A DNA stretch of 11,417 nt from a bacterium (GCA_030641105.1 DAOWHZ010000038.1:1-11417); one strand, 5' to 3'. Numbered from the stretch's first letter, positions 1 through 6,394 are shown. Notes: a model not told the origin generated them from the letters alone. Program-made: numbers and translations.

Positions 1-194
1 AGCCAACCGGTAATTTAGATTCAATTAATGCCGAAGAAATTATAGAACTGCTGCAAAAAATTAATAAATTCGGCACCACTATAGTTTTGGTTACTCATAA
101 TAGGGAAATTGTTAATCGCTTGCGAAAAAGGGTTATTACACTGGATAACGGGATGATTATCAGTGATCAAGCGGTTGGGAAATACATTCTGTAA
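1..194 (+). CDS. ftsE: FtsE, cell-division ABC ATPase (C-terminal fragment)
   Basis: The window opens inside this gene; the reading frame begins at base 3 and gives 63 residues ending in TAA at 192-194. Visible are the D-loop region (PTGNLDS) just after where Walker B would lie, and the H-loop region TTIVLVTHN with the switch histidine, followed by the usual RVITLDNGMII strand. These are general ABC ATPase features; the assignment to FtsE rests on the immediately following ftsX. FtsE is the cytoplasmic ATPase partner of FtsX, coupling ATP hydrolysis to peptidoglycan hydrolase activation at the division site. Walker A, Q-loop and signature motif lie outside the window. Confidence 0.88.
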   Translation, partial: PTGNLDSINAEEIIELLQKINKFGTTIVLVTHNREIVNRLRKRVITLDNGMIISDQAVGKYIL

Positions 195-195
195 T

Positions 196-391
196 TAGAC
201 AACTAGTAAATAGACAGTTAGACAGCTAGAAGATAAAAATCAAAAATTAAATACCAAAAACCAAAAATAAATACTATAAGACTTAAAAATTTTTTAGTTT
301 TTGTATTTTTGCATATTTGTTTTTAGTTTTTAATTTTTGGTTTTTAGTACCTTACTTCTAGTTGTCTATTTTCTAGCTGTCTAGCTGTCTA
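196..391. repeat. Large imperfect palindrome between ftsE and ftsX
   Basis: The spacer holds modules repeated in inverted orientation. On the left are tagacagttagacagctaga (about 210-230) and then A-rich text including taccaaaaaccaaaaataa (about 252-270). On the right is the complement in reverse order: ttaatttttggtttttag (about 330-347), then ttctagctgtctagctgtct (371-390). The arms are roughly 70-75 bp and imperfect, with an AT-rich centre. The unit TAGACAGCTAG also recurs as a direct repeat within each arm. It would form a hairpin in the ftsEX transcript. Its right edge abuts the ftsX start codon. Confidence 0.75.
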
Positions 392-401
392 TATAAAATT
401 T

Positions 402-1316
402 ATGTTTCTATTCTCTTTCGCCAGAATCATAAAATTCAGCTTCCAGGATATTGGCCGCAATATTTGGTTGTCAATTGTAACCATAACAATTTTAATATTG
501 GCTTTATTTTCAGTTAATATGTTGTTAACTGTTAATGTAATCAGCAAGGCGGCAATTGGAGCCATTAAAGACAAGATTGATGTTAATTTGTATTTAAAAA
601 CCAATGCCGAAGAAGCTAAAATTATGGCGCTTAAAGCTAAAGTTAGTAATTTGGATCAAGTTAAAGATGTGCAATACATTTCTAAAGCCGAAGCTTTGGC
701 AAGCTTTAAAGCTAAACATAAAAAAGATCCGGAAGTTTTAGAGTCTTTGCGGGAGTTGGGCAAAAATCCTTTAACCCCAAGTTTAATTATTAAACCTAAA
801 GATGTTGATCAGTACGAGGAGTTGATTGCCAGTTTGAATAAAATTGATGATGATATTATTGAATCGCGCAATTTTGACGATCATAAAGCCATGATAAATA
901 AAATTAATAGCATTACCAATAAAATCAGTGAAGTCGGCATGCTAGTCAGTTCAATTTTTGTTTTTATAACTTTATTGCTTGTGTATAATTCTATCCGGGT
1001 TGCTATTTATACGCATAGGCGGGAAATAAAAATTATGCGGCTTGTCGGGGCTTCAAACTGGTTTATCCGCGCTCCATTTTTATTTTCCAGTATAATTTAT
1101 ACCATAGTTGGCGTTGTGGCTATAGTGGGAATTTATTATTTTTTTATAACTTTATTACAGCCATATATTGAAACATTTTTTATTGACTATGATATAAATT
1201 TAGTTACTTATTTTAATGAAAATTTTATAATAATTTTTGGCGCGCAGTTTTTAGTTGCCGTGATCGTGAATATATTGGCCAGTTTGATTGCGGTAGGGAA
1301 GTATTCCAAGGTTTAA
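402..1316 (+). CDS. ftsX: FtsX, cell-division ABC permease
   Basis: 304 residues, typical FtsX length, with the FtsX topology. A short cytoplasmic N-terminus is followed by TM1 (about 22-47), an extracytoplasmic domain (about 48-175), then TM2 (177-200), TM3 (225-251) and TM4 (273-299). The cytoplasmic loop after TM2 carries the family-typical REIKIMRLVGASNWFIRAPF (207-226). FtsX is the integral membrane partner of FtsE; the extracytoplasmic domain relays ATPase cycling to cell-wall hydrolases (EnvC or PcsB/RipC type in other bacteria). No such hydrolase gene is adjacent here. The start ATG has no Shine-Dalgarno sequence; a TATATAAAAT tract ends a few bases upstream, so a secondary, nearly leaderless promoter is possible besides readthrough from ftsE. 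TAA stop. Confidence 0.95.
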   Translation: MFLFSFARIIKFSFQDIGRNIWLSIVTITILILALFSVNMLLTVNVISKAAIGAIKDKIDVNLYLKTNAEEAKIMALKAKVSNLDQVKDVQYISKAEALASFKAKHKKDPEVLESLRELGKNPLTPSLIIKPKDVDQYEELIASLNKIDDDIIESRNFDDHKAMINKINSITNKISEVGMLVSSIFVFITLLLVYNSIRVAIYTHRREIKIMRLVGASNWFIRAPFLFSSIIYTIVGVVAIVGIYYFFITLLQPYIETFFIDYDINLVTYFNENFIIIFGAQFLVAVIVNILASLIAVGKYSKV

Positions 1317-1446
1317 GTTAAGTAAGAAGTTAGAAGTAAGAAGTAAGAAGTAAGGAATAAAAGTTTATTAGTTTATTGTCGCTTTGCTATTTATTGATTT
1401 ATTGGTCTAAAATTAATAAACAAATAAATTTTCCATCAAAGAAAGT
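1317..1446. repeat. Spacer with five 7-bp tandem repeats and AT-rich inverted repeats
   Basis: From 1321 to 1355 there are five head-to-tail copies of the 7-mer AGTAAGA (second copy AGTTAGA, last AGTAAGG). The rest (about 1362-1430) is built from ttattagtttattg and ttattgatttattgg with a partial inverse aataaacaaataaa, giving an imperfect palindrome. No open reading frame of note and no clear promoter. Confidence 0.7.
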
Positions 1447-1713
1447 ATGAATATAGATAATATAACAAACAATTTTTTAAATTTTGTTTATAGCTTAACT
1501 TCAACTGAAATAATAATTTTAGTTGTAATTACTGTAATTTTAACTTTTTACATAGTTTATCGCTGGTTTGGAGTTTATGCGGTGGCTGGATTGTTTTTGA
1601 TTTATTTCCTTGTTTATATTTTGTATGCAGTTGATGTATTTAATATTTATAAAGAGCGAGGCAGTGATATTGAACGGCGGGAGCAGATATTGGAAGCTGA
1701 GTTGATGAAATAA
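1447..1713 (+). CDS. Small two-helix membrane protein, function unknown
   Basis: 88 residues with two predicted transmembrane helices (about 21-41 and 44-64) separated by a short tight turn (YRWFG), and a charged C-terminal tail (KERGSDIERREQILEAELMK) likely to be helical and cytoplasmic. I do not recognise a family. Upstream of ATG there is only a weak purine tract (aaagaaag). It is on the same strand as ftsEX and followed 16 bases later by a strong terminator, so it may be the last gene of an ftsE-ftsX transcription unit. A role alongside FtsEX would be inference from position only. Composition matches the neighbours. Confidence 0.7.
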   Translation: MNIDNITNNFLNFVYSLTSTEIIILVVITVILTFYIVYRWFGVYAVAGLFLIYFLVYILYAVDVFNIYKERGSDIERREQILEAELMK

Positions 1714-1729
1714 TAGATAAAAAAAGTAA

Positions 1730-1772
1730 CAAAATAACCGTCCCGGTCGCACCGGGGCGGTTATTTTGTTTT
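1730..1772. terminator. Bidirectional intrinsic terminator
   Basis: A 17-bp stem (1730-1746 with 1752-1768, one G-T wobble, otherwise perfect) encloses a 5-base loop TCGCA. The GC-rich loop-proximal half is followed on the plus strand by TTTT. On the minus strand, after GTTAC, there is TTTTTTTATC. It therefore ends the ftsX-side transcript and can also stop the convergent minus-strand gene whose stop codon lies near 1863. Confidence 0.92.
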
Positions 1773-1862
1773 GGCTCGGGGTCGCGGATAAAGTTAGAAC
1801 TAATATTTATTGGTTCGGAGCAACTCACCAAGAGTGAAATTGAAACTAATTTATCTTCACAT

Positions 1863-2666
1863 CTAGTGGATTTTCTTTAACTTAATTTTTAAAAATGCTT
1901 TTCTTAACTCCTTCGCAACATCTGGCTTTAATTGAAGAAATGTCCCATTTTTTGTCTCAATTTTATTCATTAAATTTGGCATAAACTGCTGTTTATATAA
2001 TTTCTTGTCATTAAAATTTACTTCAATATGCAATATAGGTTGTGGTCTAATTCTGTTCACAACTGAACTATATATTTTCACTTCGTTCTGGAAAAGTAAG
2101 TGTACAGTCCAAATTGCTTTGAATGGATAATAGTTTTTTATTTTTTGATTAAATAGATTCACCCATTCTTTACTTTCTTTATGATTTATAAATATTAGTA
2201 AATGATAATTTTCAGGGTACCCTTTGTTTAGCTTAGCATCTATTATACTCATCATTTCATCAAATGTTTGACAACGACATGGAATTTCAACCAACTCAAA
2301 TTTATCTAATCTAATTGATATTGGATTACCGTTAATTGTCATTAGAAAAAAATCAGGAAAATTGTCCTTTGGTTGTAATAGCCACCAATCTTTACCAGTT
2401 AATTTTTTGAGTGCCGAAATAAAAAAATATTCTACTAAACCCTCTCTATCTCTTTGTATTTTTTGATCTGGATCTGAAAAAAATTTTTGTGGCCCAATTT
2501 TTGAAAGAGTTTTTTCAATCTGTTTAAGTAAAGCTATATTATCCCTAAAATAAAGGGCTTCCTTTCCATTCATAAAGCAAATCTCTGAATCAATAAATTT
2601 AATATTCATAATCGTTTTTTTAATTTTTATAGAACCGAAAGCTCCTAAAACGAATACGCCTATCAT
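1863..2666 (-). CDS. Hypothetical protein, possible degenerate PD-(D/E)XK-like fold
   Basis: 267 residues, not recognised. A central block resembles the arrangement of restriction-endonuclease-like folds: a helix with acidic residues (REGLVEYFF, 74-82), then a strand with NFPDFFLM (102-109), then a strand IRLDKFELVEIP (118-129). The expected (D/E)-X-K triad is not clearly met, so if the fold is right the site is probably inactive or diverged. After it come an alpha/beta stretch (YHLLIFINH, 154-162) and a basic C-terminus (LRKAFLKIKLKKIH). The start is uncertain: ATG at 2666 is preceded by a CATAAT box 6 bases upstream, consistent with a leaderless message, while Met20 (start at 2609) would remove a slightly hydrophobic leader. 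Neither has a Shine-Dalgarno site. Confidence 0.6.
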   Translation of the reverse strand: MIGVFVLGAFGSIKIKKTIMNIKFIDSEICFMNGKEALYFRDNIALLKQIEKTLSKIGPQKFFSDPDQKIQRDREGLVEYFFISALKKLTGKDWWLLQPKDNFPDFFLMTINGNPISIRLDKFELVEIPCRCQTFDEMMSIIDAKLNKGYPENYHLLIFINHKESKEWVNLFNQKIKNYYPFKAIWTVHLLFQNEVKIYSSVVNRIRPQPILHIEVNFNDKKLYKQQFMPNLMNKIETKNGTFLQLKPDVAKELRKAFLKIKLKKIH

Positions 2667-2834
2667 GAGATGATTATGTGTTTAATAAAGTTTTTCTGAT
2701 TTCATTAATATATGTTGATCCTTCCTGGTTGGGTGGAAAAATATAAGAATATAATTAAAAGAATTTAATCTAATAGCAAATACTCTTAAATAAAAACATC
2801 ACCTATCGGGAATATTTTTGATTAATCAATTTAT
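2667..2834. other. AT-rich spacer without recognised content
   Basis: This is the gap between two minus-strand genes. The only signal is CATAAT on the minus strand (plus-strand 2673-2678), 6 bases before the ATG at 2666, a candidate -10 box without a convincing -35 partner. No hairpin with a T-run downstream of the gene ending at 2835 is evident. Confidence 0.45.
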
Positions 2835-3608
2835 TTATTGAAGCTCAAGTAATTTTCTTTGTAATTCATTATTAAGGAAACCTATTTCAATATCCCTGTT
2901 TGTTATTTCTTCTCCGAATATGTTAGTGGCGGAGAGATTAACAGATCTTGGTTTGGAAAATAATTCCTTTAACAATTTCCACGTGAGTTCACCGCCAGGA
3001 TTTTGATTAGCTTGATAATATTGAGATAATTCGCTATAACTATATTTATTTAATTCCCTAATTTCAAGAATTTCTAAATTAAGTGCATTTATTCTCAGAC
3101 CATATTCTTTTCTTAAAGCGTTTTCGGCTTTAGTTTTAACATCAATAGCGCCAGCAATATCTAAACATTCTTCCATCATTTGTTCATACTCTTTAACTAT
3201 TTTAGTAGTTTCGTCAAGTTCTTTAGTAAGTTTTGTTATTCGGTCAGTATATATTCCATAATTGCATTGTCCTAATTTGTCTATATAAATAATCTCCGGT
3301 TCGCATTTAATTTCCGCGCATTCTCCTAATACTTTAATTTCAGGGTTAATACCAACATCGCTTTCAGGAATTTCAGCAAGATTGTTATTTGTAATCCCCA
3401 AAGCTAATTTTTCAAATATTTTTTGGGCGGTGGCTACAGTAATACGATAACGTTTTCCGTCTTCATGCACATAATAAGTTTTTCCGTGATCTTCAACAGC
3501 TAATAATATCTTTCCTTTTAATCGTTCTGATAAATTAGGAGCTGAAAAAACGAACAATGGAATTGAAATTAGTAAGCATGTTGTGAAACCTAAAATAAAT
3601 TTTTTCAT
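2835..3608 (-). CDS. Secreted/anchored protein with CPR-type N-terminal domain and coiled coil
   Basis: 257 residues. Signal peptide 1-23 (MKK start, hydrophobic core 5-21, likely cleavage after FSA). Residues about 28-82 form a domain with the pattern RLKGKILLAVED.GKTYYV.EDGKRY followed by a helix ending LALGITNNNLAEIP. From memory this module is frequent in secreted proteins of Parcubacteria-like genomes; its function is not established. Residues about 90-120 hold three cysteines (97, 102, 115), with a fourth at 148, possibly disulphide-forming. About 120-185 is charged and heptad-like, probably coiled coil. The rest is polar with no C-terminal anchor. A minus-strand promoter is visible upstream (TTGACA, 16 bp, TATCCT). 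No Shine-Dalgarno site precedes the ATG. Confidence 0.75.
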   Translation of the reverse strand: MKKFILGFTTCLLISIPLFVFSAPNLSERLKGKILLAVEDHGKTYYVHEDGKRYRITVATAQKIFEKLALGITNNNLAEIPESDVGINPEIKVLGECAEIKCEPEIIYIDKLGQCNYGIYTDRITKLTKELDETTKIVKEYEQMMEECLDIAGAIDVKTKAENALRKEYGLRINALNLEILEIRELNKYSYSELSQYYQANQNPGGELTWKLLKELFSKPRSVNLSATNIFGEEITNRDIEIGFLNNELQRKLLELQ

Positions 3609-3636
3609 ATATTTTTGTAATTTGTCTTATAACTAA

Positions 3637-3664
3637 AGGATACACCTTTCTCGGTTTTTGTCAA
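3637..3664 (-). promoter_or_regulatory. Sigma-70-type promoter for the secreted-protein gene
   Basis: On the minus strand TTGACA (plus 3659-3664) and TATCCT (plus 3637-3642) are separated by 16 bp. The -35 is perfect and the -10 matches 4 of 6. A start near 3630 would give an untranslated leader of about 20 bases before the ATG at 3608. Confidence 0.6.
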
Positions 3665-3784
3665 TATTTTAAAGCCTAAGTTCAATAAGTAAGTGCAACA
3701 CCTGTATAATAATTGGTGTATGTCTAAAATATATAAAATAATTAATACCCTTTATTTTTTATAATTTTATTTTATTGAAAAACA

Positions 3785-4633
3785 TTAATTTACAGATATC
3801 TCTTTTATTGCTTCTCGTGTCGTTCTGATTCTCTTGCCATTTTGTAAGGTTAAAATAGTTTCAATATGAGCCACTAATTCAGTTGGCTCTTGTTGATTAT
3901 CTTCTATTCTTATCTCTCCGGATTTGCCATCAATAATAATGTGCGCCTTTTCACTTGTGCCGTCCCTTTTGCCAATTAAAAGATGTTGATCTTCGCCCTG
4001 AGAACGTGATTCAATAAAAAAACCTTCCGTTTTTAGACGATTTTTAATTGTTCGTTCTGCCTCGTGTTGTTCTAAGAGATCTAAAAAAGGCTGAAATTTC
4101 CCCCATGGATTATTAAGCGGATAGCCCGTCTCTGATGACCACCATGTTACGGGCTTACCGGCTTTAATTTTTTTAAACCTCAAGCTAGGAAGCGAATCTC
4201 CAATAAAAATATTTTCGAGATGCAATATAAGCGATTTATGTAATTTCTCAACTTCAGTAGTAGGCAATAAATTTTCCTTAAGTGCAGCCTCTTTGCGCCA
4301 TATTTTCTTTAAAACAATATTCGGGTTTGGCACATCTTCATTGGTTAATACATTTTTTTCTTCTTTTACGCCCGACAAAAGTCCTTCAAGGATTCTTCTC
4401 CGATTATCCAACTCTTTTTGGTACTGTCGGATATTATAACTTGAGTCTATATATGAGGTAGTCATCGTTTGTTGCTGTGTAAACAAATCAAATCCTTCTT
4501 CTCCAAAAATTTCTCTAACTAGCCTCTTAGTTTCTTTTTCCCATAACTGAAATTCTGGTCCCCAATTTTCAGCACCCTTAAGCTCATCGATTTTTAATAT
4601 TTGTTCTTTGAGTTGTGAAAGTTGCTGATCCAT
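3785..4633 (-). CDS. Hypothetical protein, three-part architecture
   Basis: 282 residues, no signal peptide or membrane helix. The N-terminal part (about 1-95) is helical, with GPEFQLWEKETKRLVREIFG followed by YIDSSYNIRQYQKELDNRRRIL. This resembles the small helical region that precedes effector or nucleotide-binding domains in several uncharacterised bacterial proteins; the resemblance is from memory and weak. The middle (about 100-200) includes VTWWSSETGYPLNNPWGKF. The C-terminal part (about 200-275) looks like a beta-rich module (HLLIGKRDG, AHIIIDGKSGEIRIED) ending in a helix-strand unit around TILTLQNGKRIRTTREAI. The start codon lies 27 bases downstream of tRNA-Gln on the same strand with no Shine-Dalgarno site, so it may be co-transcribed with the tRNA. 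Confidence 0.6.
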   Translation of the reverse strand: MDQQLSQLKEQILKIDELKGAENWGPEFQLWEKETKRLVREIFGEEGFDLFTQQQTMTTSYIDSSYNIRQYQKELDNRRRILEGLLSGVKEEKNVLTNEDVPNPNIVLKKIWRKEAALKENLLPTTEVEKLHKSLILHLENIFIGDSLPSLRFKKIKAGKPVTWWSSETGYPLNNPWGKFQPFLDLLEQHEAERTIKNRLKTEGFFIESRSQGEDQHLLIGKRDGTSEKAHIIIDGKSGEIRIEDNQQEPTELVAHIETILTLQNGKRIRTTREAIKEISVN

Positions 4634-4660
4634 ATATTTAAGTTATTTGATATAGCTTTG

Positions 4661-4731
4661 CTCGGGGACAGGGAGTCGAACCCCGATTTACAGGACCAAA
4701 ACCTGCTGTCCTACCATTAGACGATCCCCGA
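4661..4731 (-). tRNA. tRNA-Gln (anticodon TTG)
   Basis: The minus strand folds as a complete cloverleaf. Acceptor stem TCGGGGA/TCCCCGA is 7 bp perfect. The D arm is GTCT-AATGGTA-GGAC with the G18G19 pair. The anticodon stem is GCAGG/CCTGT with loop TTTTGGT, placing TTG at positions 34-36 (reads CAA, and CAG by wobble). The variable loop has 4 bases. The T arm is CGGGG-TTCGACT-CCCTG with one G-T wobble. The discriminator base is G, as usual for tRNA-Gln. The 3' CCA is not encoded (GCAAA follows), so it must be added by nucleotidyltransferase. Confidence 0.97.
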
Positions 4732-4745
4732 ATAGTGATACAAAA

Positions 4746-4762
4746 TCCACCATTGCGGTGGA
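4746..4762 (-). other. Small hairpin in the tRNA-Gln leader
   Basis: TCCACC (4746-4751) pairs perfectly with GGTGGA (4757-4762) around a 5-base loop, between the putative transcription start and the tRNA 5' end. It could be a processing or stability element of the precursor; nothing in the sequence shows more. Confidence 0.5.
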
Positions 4763-4771
4763 CCTATTAAT

Positions 4772-4800
4772 ATAATAATACAAAATAATTTTACTGTCAA
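4772..4800 (-). promoter_or_regulatory. Strong promoter for tRNA-Gln
   Basis: Minus-strand TTGACA (plus 4795-4800), 17-bp spacer, TATTAT (plus 4772-4777): a near-consensus housekeeping promoter. Transcription would start near 4765, about 34 bases before the tRNA, and may continue into the hypothetical gene ending at 3785. Confidence 0.8.
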
Positions 4801-4809
4801 ACTTGACAG
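4794..4809. promoter_or_regulatory. Inverted repeat formed by two back-to-back -35 boxes
   Basis: CTGTCAA-AC-TTGACAG is a 7-bp perfect inverted repeat whose arms are the -35 hexamers of the leftward tRNA promoter and a rightward promoter. The rightward -10 at 17-bp spacing (TAATGT, 4826-4831) is poor, so the rightward promoter is less certain. The arrangement forces competition for polymerase or could serve as a dimeric regulator site. Confidence 0.55.
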
Positions 4810-4871
4810 AGTTATATTTTTATGTTAATGTTATTGTAAGTTTGCGATTAAACTTTTTCAAGACCTTTAAA

Positions 4872-4878
4872 AAGGAGG
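4872..4878 (+). promoter_or_regulatory. Strong Shine-Dalgarno site
   Basis: AAGGAGG lies 7 bases before the ATG at 4886. It fixes that start and stands out because most conserved genes in the window lack such a site. Confidence 0.85.
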
Positions 4879-4885
4879 AGAAAGT

Positions 4886-5113
4886 ATGACAGAACAGATA
4901 GAAAGAATTGCCAAACGTTTTCAAAATGGAGCAAGCTGGGAAGCAGTTATGCTAGGCGTTGATGGGCCGTTTTGCGATAAAATCGCGCGAAACGACAAAC
5001 TGGCTGCTCATAAAGGATTTAAACATGTAGGTGAAATTACAAAAAGACTGGTGAGATTAGTGCTATATCGTTCATATAGCAGAATCTGCAAAAGATGTCA
5101 ACGATGTCTTTAA
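4886..5113 (+). CDS. Small hypothetical protein, probably frameshifted near its 3' end
   Basis: 75 residues as read. The first about 52 (through HVGEITK) look like an ordinary soluble protein. The last about 22 are abruptly Arg/Cys-rich and end at TAA 5111-5113. The +1 frame from 5064 instead reads YIVHIAESAKDVNDVFNR and stops at 5118-5120, which looks far more like natural coding sequence. One extra base near 5060-5064, or two missing bases (one in the A-run at 5041-5045 and one near 5065), would join the two. It may be a sequencing or assembly error, a recent pseudogene, or less likely recoding. A perfect Shine-Dalgarno site and a downstream terminator show an expressed single-gene unit. 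Function unknown; I recognise no family. Confidence 0.6.
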   Translation: MTEQIERIAKRFQNGASWEAVMLGVDGPFCDKIARNDKLAAHKGFKHVGEITKRLVRLVLYRSYSRICKRCQRCL

Positions 5114-5136
5114 CAGATAACTTCCTATGTTTATTG

Positions 5137-5179
5137 GGCGCTATTTATCAATTTGGTAAGTAGCGCCTTTTCTTTTTTT
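5137..5179 (+). terminator. Intrinsic terminator after the small gene
   Basis: GGCGCTATTTATCA (5137-5150) pairs with TGGTAAGTAGCGCC (5154-5167) over 14 positions with G-T wobbles, around a 3-base loop. It is followed by TTTTCTTTTTTT. It separates the small gene from htrA, so htrA must have its own promoter. Confidence 0.9.
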
Positions 5180-5186
5180 GTGGATT

Positions 5187-5195
5187 TGTTATAAT
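5187..5195 (+). promoter_or_regulatory. Extended -10 promoter of htrA (leaderless start)
   Basis: TGTTATAAT is a perfect extended -10 element. Its last base lies 7 bases before the A of the htrA ATG (5203), so initiation at the normal distance would begin at or next to the start codon and give a leaderless mRNA. No good -35 hexamer is present: the U-tract of the preceding terminator occupies that place. Confidence 0.75.
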
Positions 5196-5202
5196 ATACA
5201 TT

Positions 5203-6333
5203 ATGCAATTAACTTCAATTAAAAAATTTATTATTATTGTATTCGTTTTTTTAATCGGAATCGGGGCTGGTTTTTGTCTTGATAATTTTATCAGCCAAGC
5301 AACTAATCCAGTTACAGCTGAAGATTTGCGTTTAGATGACCAGGAAGCGACTATCAGGGCAATAAAAAAAGTTATGCCGGCTGTTGTTAGTATTATTGTT
5401 TATGACTGGGAAAATTTTGTTGCTTTAATTGTGCCGTCCGGCGAAAAGGAGATTCAGAAATACAGAAAGCAAAAAGGTTCCGGTTCCGGTTTTTTAATTT
5501 CAGATGACGGTTATATATTAACTAACCAGCATGTAATAAATGCGGGCAAGGAAGAAACGTCTGAATATCGGATTATTTTAAATTCAGGAAAAAAGTATTA
5601 CGCCCAGTTAATTGGCAAAGACAAGCTTAGGGATTTGGCGGTGTTGAAAATTTTTGATAAAGATTTGCCTTATGTTGAGTTGGGCGATAGCAGTAATTTA
5701 CAGATTGGAACAACAGTTATTGCTATTGGCAACGCCTTAGGCCGCTATCAAAACAGCGTAACCAAAGGGATAGTAAGCGGTTTAAATAGAAATTTAGAAA
5801 TTACAGATAATAAAAGTGAAATCATGCAGCTGTATGATGTTATTCAAACTGATGCAGAAATCAATATAGGTAATTCAGGCGGACCCTTGATTGATTTATC
5901 CGGTAAAGTGGTCGGAGTTAATACTGCTATTGATTCAGCCGGCACATCAATTGGTTTTGCTATTCCTGTTAACGATGCCAGAAATGTGGTTACCAGCATT
6001 AAAGAAATTGGCAGGATTGTCAGGCCAAGATTAGGCGTGCGCTATATTATGATTACACCTGAATTAGCTTTGGAACATGAATTGCATAGAGATAGCGGAG
6101 CATGGATTATACATCCGGAAGATGATAGTTTTGGCGTTGTGCCTGATTCCCCGGCGGATAAAGGCGGTTTGGCTGAAGGAGATATTATTTTTGAAATTAA
6201 TGCTATAAAGATTGAGGGTAAGAATACTTTGTTTTCTGTTATTCAGAAGTATAAGCCGGGTGATCGGATTGGATTGAAAATTCAGAGAGAGGAGAGGGTG
6301 ATTATTAGGGTGGTGGAGTTGGATGAATTCTGA
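5203..6333 (+). CDS. htrA: HtrA/DegP-family membrane-anchored serine protease
   Basis: 376 residues. An N-terminal membrane anchor (about 7-27) places the protease outside the membrane. The trypsin-like domain (about 45-265) carries the full catalytic triad: His110 in LTNQHV, Asp144 in RDLAVLKI and Ser225 in GNSGGPL. The oxyanion-region and activation-loop residues look normal (IAIGNALG, 174-180). One C-terminal PDZ domain follows (about 275-376), with the GLAEGDII element. HtrA proteases degrade or refold damaged exported proteins; a single PDZ with a TM anchor is the DegS/HtrA layout common in Gram-positives and CPR. ATG at 5203 is chosen because an extended -10 box sits just upstream and no Shine-Dalgarno site exists. 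The TGA stop is consistent with the standard code. Confidence 0.95.
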   Translation: MQLTSIKKFIIIVFVFLIGIGAGFCLDNFISQATNPVTAEDLRLDDQEATIRAIKKVMPAVVSIIVYDWENFVALIVPSGEKEIQKYRKQKGSGSGFLISDDGYILTNQHVINAGKEETSEYRIILNSGKKYYAQLIGKDKLRDLAVLKIFDKDLPYVELGDSSNLQIGTTVIAIGNALGRYQNSVTKGIVSGLNRNLEITDNKSEIMQLYDVIQTDAEINIGNSGGPLIDLSGKVVGVNTAIDSAGTSIGFAIPVNDARNVVTSIKEIGRIVRPRLGVRYIMITPELALEHELHRDSGAWIIHPEDDSFGVVPDSPADKGGLAEGDIIFEINAIKIEGKNTLFSVIQKYKPGDRIGLKIQREERVIIRVVELDEF

Positions 6334-6337
6334 TCGT

Positions 6338-6377
6338 CGCTAATCAATCGCGAATATTTCGCGAATAATCGCTAATA
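6338..6377. repeat. Palindromic repeat after htrA
   Basis: CGCTAATCAATCGCGAA and CGCGAATAATCGCTAAT flank the perfect palindrome core CGCGAA-TAT-TTCGCG (6349-6363). The GCTAAT and TCGCGAAT pieces recur as direct repeats on both sides of the core. There is no T-run, so it is not an intrinsic terminator by itself. Confidence 0.6.
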
Positions 6378-6394
6378 TAGAAGTGTTATTAATT

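Noticed and set aside
1773..1862. Possible structured RNA or tRNA-like sequence after the terminator (ggttcggagcaactcacc)
   Set aside because: I could not fold a cloverleaf; only a weak short hairpin (tcactcttggtgagt on the minus strand) is present.
3661..3740. Possible remnant of an insertion-sequence end (minus-strand text gtgttgcacttacttattga with ACACC/GGTGT nearby)
   Set aside because: The text recalls ends of IS elements I have seen in CPR genomes, but there is no transposase fragment, no second end and no target duplication, so it cannot be supported.
6300..6380. Alternative genetic code (UGA as glycine), as in some CPR lineages
   Set aside because: htrA and the permease gene end naturally at TGA at family-typical lengths and no conserved gene contains an in-frame TGA, so the standard code fits.
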